Assembly: GCA_963796195.1 (NCBI GenBank)
Contig: CAWCKS010000014.1
Location: forward strand, 310,001-374,000
Source: CAWCKS01 sp963796195
GTDB lineage: Bacteria; Pseudomonadota; Alphaproteobacteria; Rhizobiales; Xanthobacteraceae
DNA: 64,000 bases
Direction: 5' to 3'
Part shown: piece after piece, positions 9,316 to 18,605 of the stretch
Numbering within the stretch: the stretch's first letter is position 1
Layout of the letters: each line of letters begins with the position of its first letter
Made by a program: the position numbers and the translations under genes
Notes under the pieces: model-generated
The model's database searches: none
The model's input: the letters and a program-made list of their open reading frames with translations, nothing else
Told to the model about the DNA's origin: nothing

Positions 9316-9759
9316 CGCGCCCTCCCCGTCTGATTTTTGTTGCCGACAATTGAGGTTCCGGCCGCGGTTGGGTCTGCGGCCGGTTTCCGCTCGAATATCG
9401 CACAACGGCGTGCAAATATCCAACCCCGCAAGCAGGCAGTTTCCGAGGCTCCGGTTACGGAACTTCAATCACGTCCGTCGCTCATGCTGAAGTTTGGTAG
9501 GTTTGGTTTGGGGGAAAAGAAGGAATTATGTGAGGATTGAATGGTTATTTGGTGGTTCTTCACTAAGATTAAGTAGAAAATTTTTGCATTCTAAGTGTAA
9601 TGGCAGGCTCTCTCGGAACCTTTGTAGATGCAGGCATCTTCCAAAGGAGTGAGTTGAGCTGTTGGTTATCTATTCTTCCCCAAAGGGATGGCGTGACGCT
9701 GAGGCTCGCTCGCGCGCCCTGCGTGGGCGTCGACTATGATCGTCAACTTCGAGATGTAC
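9316..9759. other. gene-free stretch with a sharply AT-rich island
   Basis: This holds the sulfatase promoter side. From about 9484 to 9600 the sequence is visibly rich in A, T and G (long GGTTTGG and GGATTGAATGG runs) in an otherwise GC-rich region. No open frame here resembles a known protein. The composition change marks the edge of the decayed zone that follows. Confidence 0.4.
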
Positions 9760-10725
9760 CAAGGGTACAAATTGGAAGCTTCCCAGTTGATCGCCTCGAA
9801 ATCCTGGTTCTCGTAGATAACGCAACAGACATGCTGTAGAGCACGCCGTCTCATGTCGAGAGCGAGGCAGCGGGCCTAACGCGGCGCGGCATTGGGATGC
9901 TCGCCAGCAAGTGCCTGTGCTGTGCCGCGCATGGTCTGTCTGCCTTGTTACCGCACATCGCGGCTCCATTAGTCACACAGTGCTCTTTGATACAGGGCCC
10001 GAAGAGTATTCATTCGAACGCAATGTGAGCGTCTTGACGTCGAGCTCGGGGCGTGGAGAGCATCGTGCTGTCACACGGGCATTGGGATCATGCGGGCGCA
10101 TGCTGCTTGCATTGGGAATGATTCGCTGCCGGAACGGCGGCCGGAATATTCGCTGTTATGCACATCGGGTATGTTTGTTCGCGCGCAGTGAAACTCCCGA
10201 ATGGTACGTAAGACGTATGGAGGATATTCCAAGCGTAGAGGATCTCACAGCTTTCGGCGCAGAAGTCGCAGTCACGACAGAGCCACAAATCTTGCACGAG
10301 GATATGTTTTTCGTAAGCGGAGAAATTCTCGCGTCACCTCCTATGAGCGTGGCTTTCCCGGCCAAGTGCGGTTGGCAGAGAATGGGCTGGACTGGGAGAC
10401 CGATGAGTGCTCATGGATGAGCGCTTTCTCGCAATTGACGTTGCCGGTCGGGGCTTGGTCGTGCTCAGCGCATGCTCACACGCGGGCATTGTCAACGTCT
10501 TACGCATGCACGAGCGACCTTTCCCGGCGTCCGCTGCACGCGGTGATGGGCGGGTTGCATCTCTCCGGTCCGAATGAAGCTGTCATCCCGCAAACGGTAG
10601 AGGCGCTGCGAACCTTCGATTTGAACACGATTGCGGCAGGCCACTGTACTGGATGGCGCGCCTGACGGCGCTGGCCAACGCCTTCGGCGACAAAGTGTTA
10701 GCACGACGGCAGTTGGAAAGCGATA
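9760..10725 (+). pseudogene. wrecked MBL-fold metallo-hydrolase gene
   Basis: Fragments in all three frames align in order with one metallo-beta-lactamase-fold family (related to the dihydropterin-ribofuranosylaminobenzene phosphate synthase-like hydrolases): VDRLEILVLVDNATDML, VLFDTGPEEYSFERN, the metal motif SHGHWDHAG (10071-10097), MEDIPSVEDLTAFGA, HEDMFFVSGEI, RVTSYERGFPGQVRL, LVVLSACSHAGIVNVL, VMGGLHLSG and TIAAGHCTGW. A TAG stop at 9837-9839 (where serine is expected) and at least four frame changes break the gene. The metal-binding HxHxDH is still readable, so decay is fairly recent, but no full protein can be made. Confidence 0.8.
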
Positions 10726-10798
10726 CTCTTTCTAAGATTTACTCGTGGAATGAGCGGCGCAAGAGTGAGCGCGCACTCTACCGCTGATCAGAGGTGGC

Positions 10799-12283
10799 TC
10801 AAGCGCGGTTGAGATATCGGCTAACGTGCTCCTGCAATTCGGCGCCTGCTTTGCGAGTGAACTTGCGACCCAAGCACGACGGTGGACGACCGTCTGCTTC
10901 CTCCGCCGCCGTTTTGACGCCAGTGATATTCTGCGTCACCTCACGTGTCGCAGCGGACTGCTCCTCGACAGCTCCTGAAATCGCGTGTTGATGGCGCTGA
11001 CATTGTTGATGACCTGGTGATCTCCTTGATGCTCTGGGCGGTCGATTGGCTTGAGGTTTGAATGCCGCCGACCTGGACTTTGATCTCCTTGGTTGCTTCG
11101 CGGTCTGCGCGGCAAGCGCTTTGACCTCGGATGCAACCACAGAGAAGCCCGGCCGGCTTCGCCGGCCCGCGCGTGCTCAATGGTCGCGTTCAACGCCAGC
11201 AGGTTGGTTTGGCTGGCGATCGAGTTGATGAGTTCGACAACGTCGCCGATCTTTTCGGCCGCCGTCATCAGAAGGGTGACGATTCCTCGGACTTGTTTGC
11301 TTCGGCCACCGCGCTGGCGGCAATCCGGCTGGCCTCAGTGACCTGTTGAGCGATTTCGTTGACGGATGCTGCAAGCTCCTCGGAGGCAGACGCAACCATG
11401 GTCGCCTGCTGATTGGTTTGCTCGGCCCCCGCGGCTTGCGTCTGTGCCGTGCTCTGCATATCCGCTGACGAGTGGTCATGGTCTTGACCAGCGTTTGAAC
11501 GCTGTCGGCGAGCTTGATGTCCGCCGAGATCAGGCTCCAGGTCAGCATCGGTCCGGTATATTGGCCGTTCTTGTCGAACAACGCAGAGGCACGCAGGTCC
11601 AGCGTCTCGGGTCGAGCCTGATTTTCGCCCGGTGCGGTAAATTCTTCGGGTCGGCCAGCAACCGCCGCTGATGCGCCGGGTTCTTGTGAAAGATGTCGAT
11701 CGATTTTCCAACCAGCTGGTTTGCCGGTACTGGCAGCAGGCTTTGCAGGGGACCAAGTGTGGTTACGCTCGTCTTGTTGACGTAGGTGATGTTGAAATCG
11801 TTGTCGCACATCATGACGTTGATCGGCATGTTGTCGAGCATCTGCAAGAGCCGTTCGGTTTGGGCCTCCGCCTTCACCTGCTCGGTGACGAGGGACCACG
11901 TCAGCATCGGCGCAATGTATTGTCCGCTTGGATCGCGGATAGCGGTAACCAGAAGAGATCGAGAAACTCGCCGCCGATCGTGATGCGGGCGCGGTGCGGC
12001 AGATTGTTCGGGTCGGCCAGCAACCGCCGCTGATGCGCGGGGTTCTTGTGAAAGATGTCGATGGACTGTCCGACGAGATCCTCGACCTTGACTGGCAGCA
12101 CATGTTCGATCTTCTTCAGAGTTGTTCGCGTGGGAACTCATTCACATAGGTGATCTTGAGGTCGCTCAAATCGCAGAGCATCACGTTGACGGGCATGAAC
12201 TCGACCATCTGCTTGAACGCAAAATCCGGGAGTTGCTCCCCTCGGGACGACCCGAAGCGCGCTTTTCTTGTAAATGCTGACAT
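10799..12283 (-). pseudogene. decayed methyl-accepting chemotaxis protein with tandem PAS domains
   Basis: Read on the minus strand from an ATG at 12283, frames in turn give MPVNVMLCD..ITYVNE (PAS), LVGQSIDIFHKNPAHQRRLLADP (PAS end), a second PAS MPINVMMCDNDFNITYVNKTS..SIDIFHKNPAHQRRLLADP, then the receptor signalling domain with ASASEELAASVNEIAQQV, KIGDVVELINSIASQTNLLALNATIEHARAGEAG and a short tail. Several frame changes separate these pieces, the first near 12130. The two PAS units are close DNA repeats (around 11640-11710 and 11996-12066). No membrane segment is visible, as in soluble PAS receptors. Not functional as it stands. Confidence 0.82.
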
Positions 12284-12631
12284 GGATGGGGCTCATCGTT
12301 GATAGCGCTCGTCGTTGAGCGCGGGAGACGCGGCCGGCAACAGACGCTTGGAGACAACGCGACGCAGGGGATAAAGAAATGACGCTCGCACTGTCGCAGT
12401 CTAATTGAAGTTCAATTTCCTGAACGCGGGAGTTGTAGGAATACGCGCGTGCGACGAATAGATAAAATCGTAGCGCTGCAAGTGTTGTTGGCAATCTATT
12501 ACATTTCGCGAATGTTGAATTACTTGGCACGAAGCGAACAGCAATGGCGCAATCTGGATAATGTCGTAGGTTGTCTGAAAATCACAACTCGCTACAGAGC
12601 TTTCTCTATTTGACTGCGAGCTTGGAAATTC
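12284..12631. other. gene-free stretch between two broken genes
   Basis: No supported gene. Frames crossing it lack family resemblance. A 13-bp odd-centred palindrome ATTGAAGTTCAAT lies at 12404-12416; its role is unknown. The stretch is less GC-rich than the core genes. Confidence 0.3.
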
Positions 12632-13616
12632 ATGTCCGCACTAGACCAGAACTTGCTCAGCAATTTTCGCGTGATGCGGGCGAACGATCCGGACATTGCA
12701 GAGCAGCGCGTCAAGTCCGGCTTTGGCGCGACAAGGGTCAATATTCGAAAGAGCTCGAATGAATTCGTGCTTCGCGCCAACCACCTGCAGCTAACCAATC
12801 TTGGTCTCACGTACGTCGCGACCACGGGCGAAGTGTCTGCGAGTTTCCCGGAATCACGTTCTATCCGCCAGATATTCAATATCACCGGCACCGGCGGCTT
12901 AACGACTGGGCCGCTTTCAGAGGCGATCATCTCGGGACTATGGAGTTCCGTGCTACCGGCGGGCGAAAAGTGCACGATCAGCTTTGGGCCCAACTATGCC
13001 CATCTGGTTCTTAAGATCAAACGTGACGCGCTACATGACTATCTGAGAGCACTGTTGAACGACGAGATAGATCGCGAGATCGAGTTCTTGCCGCCAACGA
13101 TCGACGATCCCGCGATGCGCTCACTGAGATCGGGGTTTTCAGTTTTCCACGAATTACAACGCCAGAGGCCATTATTTTTCTTCACTCGCCAACGCCGAGT
13201 TCGAGCGCATGGTGGCCATGACATTCCTGCTTTCCCACCATCATACATACAGCAACCGACTGTTACGCAAGCCGATACCGACGTCGACTGCCGCTGTCAG
13301 AATTGCGGCGGAATACATGGAGTCGAACTGGAACAAGAAGATTGATGTCGTCGAACTGGCGGGCATCGCAAACGTAAGTACAAGAAGTCTTTTTCGTCAA
13401 TTCCAGAAGGAGCGAGGCCAATCTCCTGCGGAGTTCGTGAGGAATATCCGTTTGCACAAGGCGCGGATGATGCTTGAGAACCCCGACATCAATACCTCTG
13501 TGACTCAAGTCGCTTTGAAGTGTGGCTTCAACAACAGCGGACGTTTTGCGCACGAGTACCAAATGACGTTCGGCGAACTCCCGTCCAAGGTACTGTCGCG
13601 AGCGCTGAACCGCTAG
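12632..13616 (+). pseudogene. AraC-family regulator, frameshifted
   Basis: Residues from 12632 (MSALDQNLLSNFRVM) resemble the cupin-like ligand-binding half of AraC_binding_2 regulators. A second frame ending at 13616 holds the DNA-binding half: AAEYMESNWNKKIDVVELAGIANVSTRSLFRQFQKERGQSPAEFVRNIRLHKARMML and a second helix-turn-helix (SVTQVALKCGFNNSGRFAHEYQMTFGE). The switch occurs around 13170-13185, near a T-run, and one base removed would restore about 327 aa. Either a recent mutation or a sequencing indel is possible; I call it broken because its neighbours upstream are clearly decayed. Confidence 0.75.
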
Positions 13617-13845
13617 CGTCTTAATCTGTCGGAACTGATCTGAGCAGAACTCGCGGCAAGCTGGTTGCGATGTTGCGAACTCAGCTTGCCAGGGCCATTC
13701 GCGCGCCGCACTCGAATAGCCACACATTTCTTTGCGTGGATGGACGATATATTCCCGCCGGTCTGCTTGTGAGGGATGCTTTCGTAGCCAGCTCTGGTGC
13801 ATGCCCGAACATATCTTTGGGTGTTTCATATAAGGAAACAATTTC

Positions 13846-13989
13846 ATGTCCAGTTCTCCCCCGATGGCGTCAGACACACCGAAGCCCGCGCAAGCTCCGG
13901 TTACGCCGAGCGTAGCAAAGCCTGCGCCTCAGCAAAATCAGGACAACAAGCAAGCTGACGGCAAGCCTGCCCAACCGCAGCAGAAGTAA
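13846..13989 (+). CDS. 47-aa Pro/Ala/Gln-rich small protein
   Basis: A short frame starting MSSSPPMASDTPKPAQ and ending in PAQPQQK. It is hydrophilic, low-complexity, and has neither Cys nor a membrane segment, so it is probably disordered. Support comes from context: AAGGAAAC lies just upstream of the ATG and a strong hairpin terminator begins 13 bp after the stop. It is a free-standing unit. I do not recognise the family and assign no function. Confidence 0.6.
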   Translation: MSSSPPMASDTPKPAQAPVTPSVAKPAPQQNQDNKQADGKPAQPQQK

Positions 13990-14002
13990 ATCTTTCGGTC
14001 TG

Positions 14003-14026
14003 AGGGCTCGGCAACTGCCGAGCCCT
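14003..14026 (+). terminator. hairpin terminator of the 47-aa gene
   Basis: A perfect 10-bp stem AGGGCTCGGC / GCCGAGCCCT with an AACT loop is followed by GTTGTTG. It starts 13 bp after the TAA at 13987-13989. The tail is not a pure T-run, but stem strength and position suit a rho-independent terminator. Confidence 0.75.
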
Positions 14027-14055
14027 GTTGTTGCAAAAGGGCGCCGGCTTCACCA

Positions 14056-14262
14056 GTGGTGCAGTCGGCACCAGTCGTACAGAAATCCACACTTTCGCTT
14101 GAAGAGTTCGACAAGCTCCTCGTCGAGCATCAGCTAACAATCGGTCTGTCGCTTGCAGGGATCTCGCAGCCGACGGCAACAGATCCCGGTCACGAACGGC
14201 TTAACGAGCTGAGTACCGCGTCAAGCCCACCAGTCGTTTCCGCGGGAGCAAACCGTCGCTGA
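14056..14262 (+). CDS. possible 68-aa hypothetical protein
   Basis: A GTG-started frame (GTG at 14056 or 14059) containing LSLEEFDKLLVEHQLTIGLSLAGISQ, which looks like a plausible amphipathic helix. It ends 9 bp before the next gene, on the same strand. No family is recognised and the start is weak, so this is tentative. Confidence 0.3.
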   Translation: MVQSAPVVQKSTLSLEEFDKLLVEHQLTIGLSLAGISQPTATDPGHERLNELSTASSPPVVSAGANRR

Positions 14263-14271
14263 CGAGAGACA

Positions 14272-14661
14272 ATGAACCAGTCACCATCGACAAACCGAAT
14301 ACCGGCCGCTCCGTCAGGCGATGACGATCGCGCGTTGTCTGTGTGGCGCCCGTCCGAAGGGCTTCGCACGCAGATCGAGGCATGGGCTGCGAAGCAGCCT
14401 GACACGCCGGATTTTCCGGTAGCCGTTGAACGCCTTGTGAGGCTTGGTCTTGCCAAACGACTCAACGGGCGAACGCGACGGACGAGCAGATCGTCAACCC
14501 CTTCGACGATGGCGGCACACCAACTCGATCGCCAGGAGGATTCGTCCGCGACTGTGGATGAACGCTCTGACCGCAAAAAGCGCTTGATTGAAGGACCGGA
14601 AGAATTCCGAAAATCACGCGTCGATCAAGGGCCGCCAGAATGGCGCGACCATAACGGCTGA
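14272..14661 (+). CDS. hypothetical protein with ribbon-helix-helix-like segment
   Basis: 129 aa. Residues about 24-60 (LSVWRPSEGLRTQIEAWAAKQPDTPDFPVAVERLVRLGL) have the strand-helix-helix pattern of small ribbon-helix-helix DNA-binding proteins that are common as single domains in rhizobia. The remainder is charged and probably disordered. GAGAGAC lies just before the ATG. No toxin partner is evident beside it. The DNA-binding role is inference from the pattern only. Confidence 0.55.
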   Translation: MNQSPSTNRIPAAPSGDDDRALSVWRPSEGLRTQIEAWAAKQPDTPDFPVAVERLVRLGLAKRLNGRTRRTSRSSTPSTMAAHQLDRQEDSSATVDERSDRKKRLIEGPEEFRKSRVDQGPPEWRDHNG

Positions 14662-14758
14662 GTACGGGTTTTTACTGAGTGTACCCGACCAGATGGTTCG
14701 TTAAAATTCGATCGACGAAGGTAGTTGGAGACCATCCCGAAGGGGCAAAAGGGGCGAG

Positions 14759-14935
14759 ATGAGATCGAGATCAAGGATTGTTCCTCGACAAGATTCCGAA
14801 AGCGACCTGCGATTTGCGCTTGAGGAGCACGCCCCCCGACCGGGGCTCAACGAGCAATATCATGAGGTCAAAGCGCTCCAAGCGCTGGTAGAACGACTCG
14901 AGCAGGCAGAGCAGCTGAGCAGATCGAAATCATGA
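14759..14935 (+). CDS. 58-aa hypothetical protein, first of an overlapping pair
   Basis: A short charged protein (MRSRSRIVPRQDSESDLRF to EQAEQLSRSKS) with a predicted C-terminal helix (VKALQALVERLEQAEQL). A purine-rich AAAGGGGCGAG lies upstream of the ATG. Its stop overlaps the start of the next small gene as ATGA, an arrangement that argues that both are translated. Family unknown. Confidence 0.5.
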   Translation: MRSRSRIVPRQDSESDLRFALEEHAPRPGLNEQYHEVKALQALVERLEQAEQLSRSKS

Positions 14936-15051
14936 CAACTCGCATTGCGGGCTCCGCGATCCGAGCTGGATTTGTCGTCTTTGCCGTCATTGGTACGGTG
15001 GGCTGGATATTCCTTCTTTCGAGGTTGGCAATGTCGGCGCTGGGCGTCTAG
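14932..15051 (+). CDS. 39-aa single-helix membrane protein
   Basis: The start overlaps the stop of the preceding gene (ATGA at 14932-14935). The protein is almost all one membrane helix, AGFVVFAVIGTVGWIFLL, with a short basic N-terminus (MTTRIAGSAIR), suggesting the N-terminus stays in the cytoplasm. No family is recognised. The translational coupling suggests it works with the 58-aa protein. Confidence 0.5.
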   Translation: MTTRIAGSAIRAGFVVFAVIGTVGWIFLLSRLAMSALGV

Positions 15052-15179
15052 CGCGAGGTGAAGCCTTGCCAAGCGACATTATCGATAGCGGCGAGGCGAT
15101 CGATCGGAGCCAGCCTGTACGCGCCGGTTTGCCTCCGGCGTTTGAACGCGTCGCCTCGTCCTCTCGGAGGGTTGATTCA

Positions 15180-15377
15180 ATGCTGTGCCATGATCCGCGA
15201 ATCTCGAACATCCGCTGGGAATTGCATGAGACGAAGAACGTTGCCCTGATCATGGCCCATCTTTTCGACAACGGTGTGGAGAGAACCGATTGGGAAGAAG
15301 TCGCCCAAGCAGCCGACGATTGTGATTGGCCGCGCGACGGCGAAGGGCACCTTATGACAGGAATCTGGAAGCCCTGA
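15180..15377 (+). CDS. 65-aa hypothetical protein
   Basis: Acidic, Trp-containing small protein (ISNIRWELHETKNVALIMAH .. DWEEVAQAADDCDWPRDG). The ATG at 15180 is chosen because GGAGG lies at 15166-15170 with good spacing; a longer TTG-started version from 15066 is possible. Not recognised. Confidence 0.5.
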   Translation: MLCHDPRISNIRWELHETKNVALIMAHLFDNGVERTDWEEVAQAADDCDWPRDGEGHLMTGIWKP

Positions 15378-15484
15378 GAGATCCTCTCACCAACGCACAG
15401 TCATGGTCATATTGAGCGGAACGCCCTTTGTGCAGGTCGCTCCAATCACTCAACCCGTGCTGGCCTTGATTGCCTCCCGCCAAA

Positions 15485-15850
15485 CTACTTCACGTCGTTG
15501 AGCAATTTTGCGCAAGCCTCCGCAACGGCTGAATCCGTTGACCTGGTTCCGGTCGCAACCGTCCAGCCGCCCTTTTCAACGAAAGTCGCTTGCTGCCACG
15601 AACCCGCCTTTTTCAATTCCACCAATTGCGTGGTGGCGTCATTGGCGCGCTGAAATTTGTCGACACACATCGGTGCAAGCACGGCAACGACCGCGGACGT
15701 CGCGCTGGCAAACGCCATCTGCTTTGCGGTGCTTCCGAGCGTCCAGCCGCCCCAGTTGAAACCGATGACGCAGGTCGCGACAAAGCCGACGAAGGCCCCT
15801 TGCAAGAGACGCTTCAGTGATTCTCCCTGCAACATTGCGGGAAATTGCAT
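15485..15850 (-). CDS. 121-aa hypothetical membrane protein
   Basis: Two hydrophobic stretches at residues about 17-32 (LQGAFVGFVATCVIGF) and 47-62 (ASATSAVVAVLAPMCV) are followed by a soluble C-terminal half with WQQATFVEKGGWTVATG. AAAGGAAAC precedes the ATG. I know similar short proteins in Bradyrhizobium annotated only as hypothetical; the function is unknown. Confidence 0.6.
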   Translation of the reverse strand: MQFPAMLQGESLKRLLQGAFVGFVATCVIGFNWGGWTLGSTAKQMAFASATSAVVAVLAPMCVDKFQRANDATTQLVELKKAGSWQQATFVEKGGWTVATGTRSTDSAVAEACAKLLNDVK

Positions 15851-16128
15851 GATGTTTCCTTTCGTCCGATAATTTCGGAACGAGGTCGCGGAGACCCGGT
15901 TGGGTTCCGGTCAAATCAGTTGAGGGGGAGGCCCGGCCGCCTTGCTATGGCGTTTCGGTCGGCGCGACGATGCGCTCTCCTGCGCCCGATGTCGATCGCA
16001 ATTAAGCGGCATCGTTGAACGCGATGCTAAGCCTGTCTCGGTCGAACGGCGTTTCGCGTCAAGTTTCGCGGCACGCCATATCTCTCACGCTGGAACAATC
16101 TACATCCAGGCACCTACGCCCGCCGATT

Positions 16129-17463
16129 TCATTCTGGAATCACATCGGGACTCGCAGCCAGACGAGCGCGCACAAGATCGATATGACTTCGCAGTGTATA
16201 CAGGCTGCTTGCGTAGACAGTCGGCAATTGCAGATGGTTCGCGCGTTGATCAATCTGATCCAGCTTCGCGTTCAAAGCGTTGGCGTTGAACCCTTGTCCT
16301 TGAGCCTCCATGTCGCTCTCCAACGACCTGATCTCGTCATATAGCCGCCTGATCCTTCGCTGCATCATCCAGTCGTAGATCTGCGGCAGAAATCTGAACA
16401 CGGGGTACAGCAACGCGGCCAACGGGACCAGCACGACAAGTACCGTCTCGACCAAGGTCGCGATCCAGAACGGAAGATATCCCTGCAGAAATGGTCGCCC
16501 GGTTTTGTAAAAGCGCTGCGCTTCATCACTCAGCGGAAGATCGATTGATTCGGCCGCAGGGAATTGTCCTGCTTTCTGGAAAATCCCAGGCCGTGAATGA
16601 ATTTGGACGGCTGCATTGAGCAGCAGGTACTGCAGGGCCGGATGCAGGTCCGCGCGCACGACAAGACTGGCCTTGGGCGCCAACACCACAACATCCGTGG
16701 GCGGGCGGTTCGTCAGGAAATCGACGACCCCGGCAGGCAACACCAATTTATGCAGAAAAGGATAAATCGCGATGAAAGCGTCAGCGCGCTGGAAGCTTTC
16801 AGTCTCGATGCCTTTGGCGTTGATGAGAGACTGGACGACGGGGGACTCCCAGGCAGTTACGATAAACGCGGCGTCGATATCTCCGGCGATCAGTTTTTCA
16901 GCCGCAACTTGCGGCGTAAACCCCGACAGTTCTCCAACAATGCTATCGACCTTGGTCCTTTCAAGCAATTGCAGGGCCAATGCTCGCCCCCCACTTCCCT
17001 CGGGACCGATCGAAAGTCGTCGACCACGCAACCCCTGCATGCCGTCGCCAATTTCACCTCGACGGAAAAGCCATAGCGGCTCATAAAATATGGTGCCCAA
17101 GGACTCCAGCCCCGGCGATTCCTTCCTGGTTGTTGTGCCACCTTGTATGAATCCAACGCTTACGCCCGAGCGTGGGTCGCGCAACCGTCCGAGATTTTCC
17201 AGGCTGCCGGCTGTCGGCAGCAACTGCAGCTTGACGCCTTCCTTGGCCAGGATTTCACGGTAACGGACACCGAATTCGTAATCGGCGCTGCCCTCGACGC
17301 CAGTCGCCATCACGACCGTGCGCGGCGGCAACGTCTTAACGATGAAGACGCCTACGCCGAGAAAAATCGCGATTGCCCCTGCAACTGCAACGTAGCGCCA
17401 GAATTTGTGGACGTAATCTCCAACAGTCATCGAGCGAGTGAGCTGATCAGGAGTTTGCACCAA
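16129..17463 (-). CDS. TAXI-family TRAP transporter solute-binding protein, membrane-anchored
   Basis: 444 aa. An N-terminal helix (VAVAGAIAIFLGVGVFIV) anchors a TAXI/NMT1-like periplasmic binding fold (VVMATGVEGSADYEFGVRYREILAKEGV, GVSVGFIQGG, RRLSIGPEGSGGRALALQLLE). Unlike ordinary soluble TAXI receptors it has a second membrane helix (PFWIATLVETVLVVLVPLAALLYPVF) and a C-terminal coiled coil. No TRAP permease gene is nearby, so it may act as a membrane-tethered sensor rather than a transport receptor. Start is TTG at 17463 or GTG at 17460; ATG at 17430 is an alternative. It lies just downstream of the alpha/beta hydrolase gene, same strand. Confidence 0.82.
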   Translation of the reverse strand: MVQTPDQLTRSMTVGDYVHKFWRYVAVAGAIAIFLGVGVFIVKTLPPRTVVMATGVEGSADYEFGVRYREILAKEGVKLQLLPTAGSLENLGRLRDPRSGVSVGFIQGGTTTRKESPGLESLGTIFYEPLWLFRRGEIGDGMQGLRGRRLSIGPEGSGGRALALQLLERTKVDSIVGELSGFTPQVAAEKLIAGDIDAAFIVTAWESPVVQSLINAKGIETESFQRADAFIAIYPFLHKLVLPAGVVDFLTNRPPTDVVVLAPKASLVVRADLHPALQYLLLNAAVQIHSRPGIFQKAGQFPAAESIDLPLSDEAQRFYKTGRPFLQGYLPFWIATLVETVLVVLVPLAALLYPVFRFLPQIYDWMMQRRIRRLYDEIRSLESDMEAQGQGFNANALNAKLDQIDQRANHLQLPTVYASSLYTLRSHIDLVRARLAASPDVIPE

Positions 17464-17567
17464 TTGCGATCTCTGTTCACTGGGAAGGACCGGAAGTCAG
17501 CGGGACGCGACATGATTGACCTACGCCAACGTGCCTTTGGCCGTTGGATTTCGCGCAACGTGACTGT

Positions 17568-18605
17568 CTATGGTCGCAATGTCTTGATCATCGCCATGGC
17601 TTCTGTGATCTCCTCAAAAGCCCTGTCGTGGGCGTCATCGCCCGGCGACTTCAGTTTCGTCAGGTCCAATACTTGAATTTTTTCGCGTTCGAATTCGCTG
17701 CGATAGGGCTCTTCGGTTGGGTTGACGTCGCCAAGGCGCGGTGCTCCGCCCCAAATTGCCTGCGACAGGCGCAGCGCCTGATCGTCCTGTGATACCAGGA
17801 GAACAAATTGCGGCCTGGCGGCGCCCATCCGCACGATCTGGCTGCGAAACACGTCGACGTCGACGTCGGGTGCGACCAGGAACACGCGTTTGATCTTGTC
17901 GGGGGTTCGACTGGCGCGGATCGATCTTGTCCGCAGCGCCTCGAGCGTCACCCAGTTTCCCATCGAATGGGCCACGACCACGATCTCGGAGACGCCCGGT
18001 TGGCGTGCCAGCATGTCCAGCAGCTGTTCCAGCGCATCACGTGAGTAGTTCGCGCTTTCACGATCGTAGGTATATGCGCGCAGCGCCAATTCGCCTTTTG
18101 ACGGCCATGTGAACAGCACCGGAACATGCTCTGCCTTTAAATCATGCATGATCTGGGCAAACCGGTAGACTGCGTCATCGAAGCGATTGTTGAAGCCGTG
18201 CACGAAGACGACGACTTTCCGGTTTCGTTTCGTCGCCGCGGCGATCGCAGCGTCAAATGTCTGCTTCTCGATATAGTTTGCCGAAACGGTCACAAAGTCG
18301 CGCCGCGGGTCGCCTGGCGGGGACGCAGGCCACTGAATTGTGCCGAGCTTGCGCGTACTGTCAGGTGGAATCGAAACCGTGATCGCGGCGAACGACACAT
18401 TCGGTGCCCGCTCACCGCCAAACATTTCGCCGGGGTCGGCGGTCGATTGTTGCCTGGTCGTCGCGATCAATAGCGGTACGCGCGACGTCCCTTCGGCACT
18501 CTCTGCGACAGGAATCAACACGCCGCGGCCGGGGCGATCGCTGCAGGCCCCGCAGCAAAACGCCAGACCCAAGGCCACTGGACCTAATATAAACTTGGGT
18601 ACCAT
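17568..18605 (-). CDS. alpha/beta hydrolase of the DUF900 type, exported
   Basis: 345 aa. Has an N-terminal signal with a Cys-rich end (LGLAFCCGACSD), possibly a lipoprotein although the lipobox is imperfect. The serine-hydrolase nucleophile elbow is AHSMGNW, preceded by KVVVFVHGFNNRFDDAVYRFAQ, the DUF900 hallmark. The substrate is unknown. The gene sits between the TAXI protein and a 63-aa membrane peptide, all on one strand, with a 22-bp overlap to the latter. Confidence 0.85.
   Translation of the reverse strand: MVPKFILGPVALGLAFCCGACSDRPGRGVLIPVAESAEGTSRVPLLIATTRQQSTADPGEMFGGERAPNVSFAAITVSIPPDSTRKLGTIQWPASPPGDPRRDFVTVSANYIEKQTFDAAIAAATKRNRKVVVFVHGFNNRFDDAVYRFAQIMHDLKAEHVPVLFTWPSKGELALRAYTYDRESANYSRDALEQLLDMLARQPGVSEIVVVAHSMGNWVTLEALRTRSIRASRTPDKIKRVFLVAPDVDVDVFRSQIVRMGAARPQFVLLVSQDDQALRLSQAIWGGAPRLGDVNPTEEPYRSEFEREKIQVLDLTKLKSPGDDAHDRAFEEITEAMAMIKTLRP

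Noticed and set aside
11640..12066. direct repeats resembling a two-unit array
   Set aside because: They are the coding repeats of two PAS domains, spaced far apart and few; not a CRISPR array.
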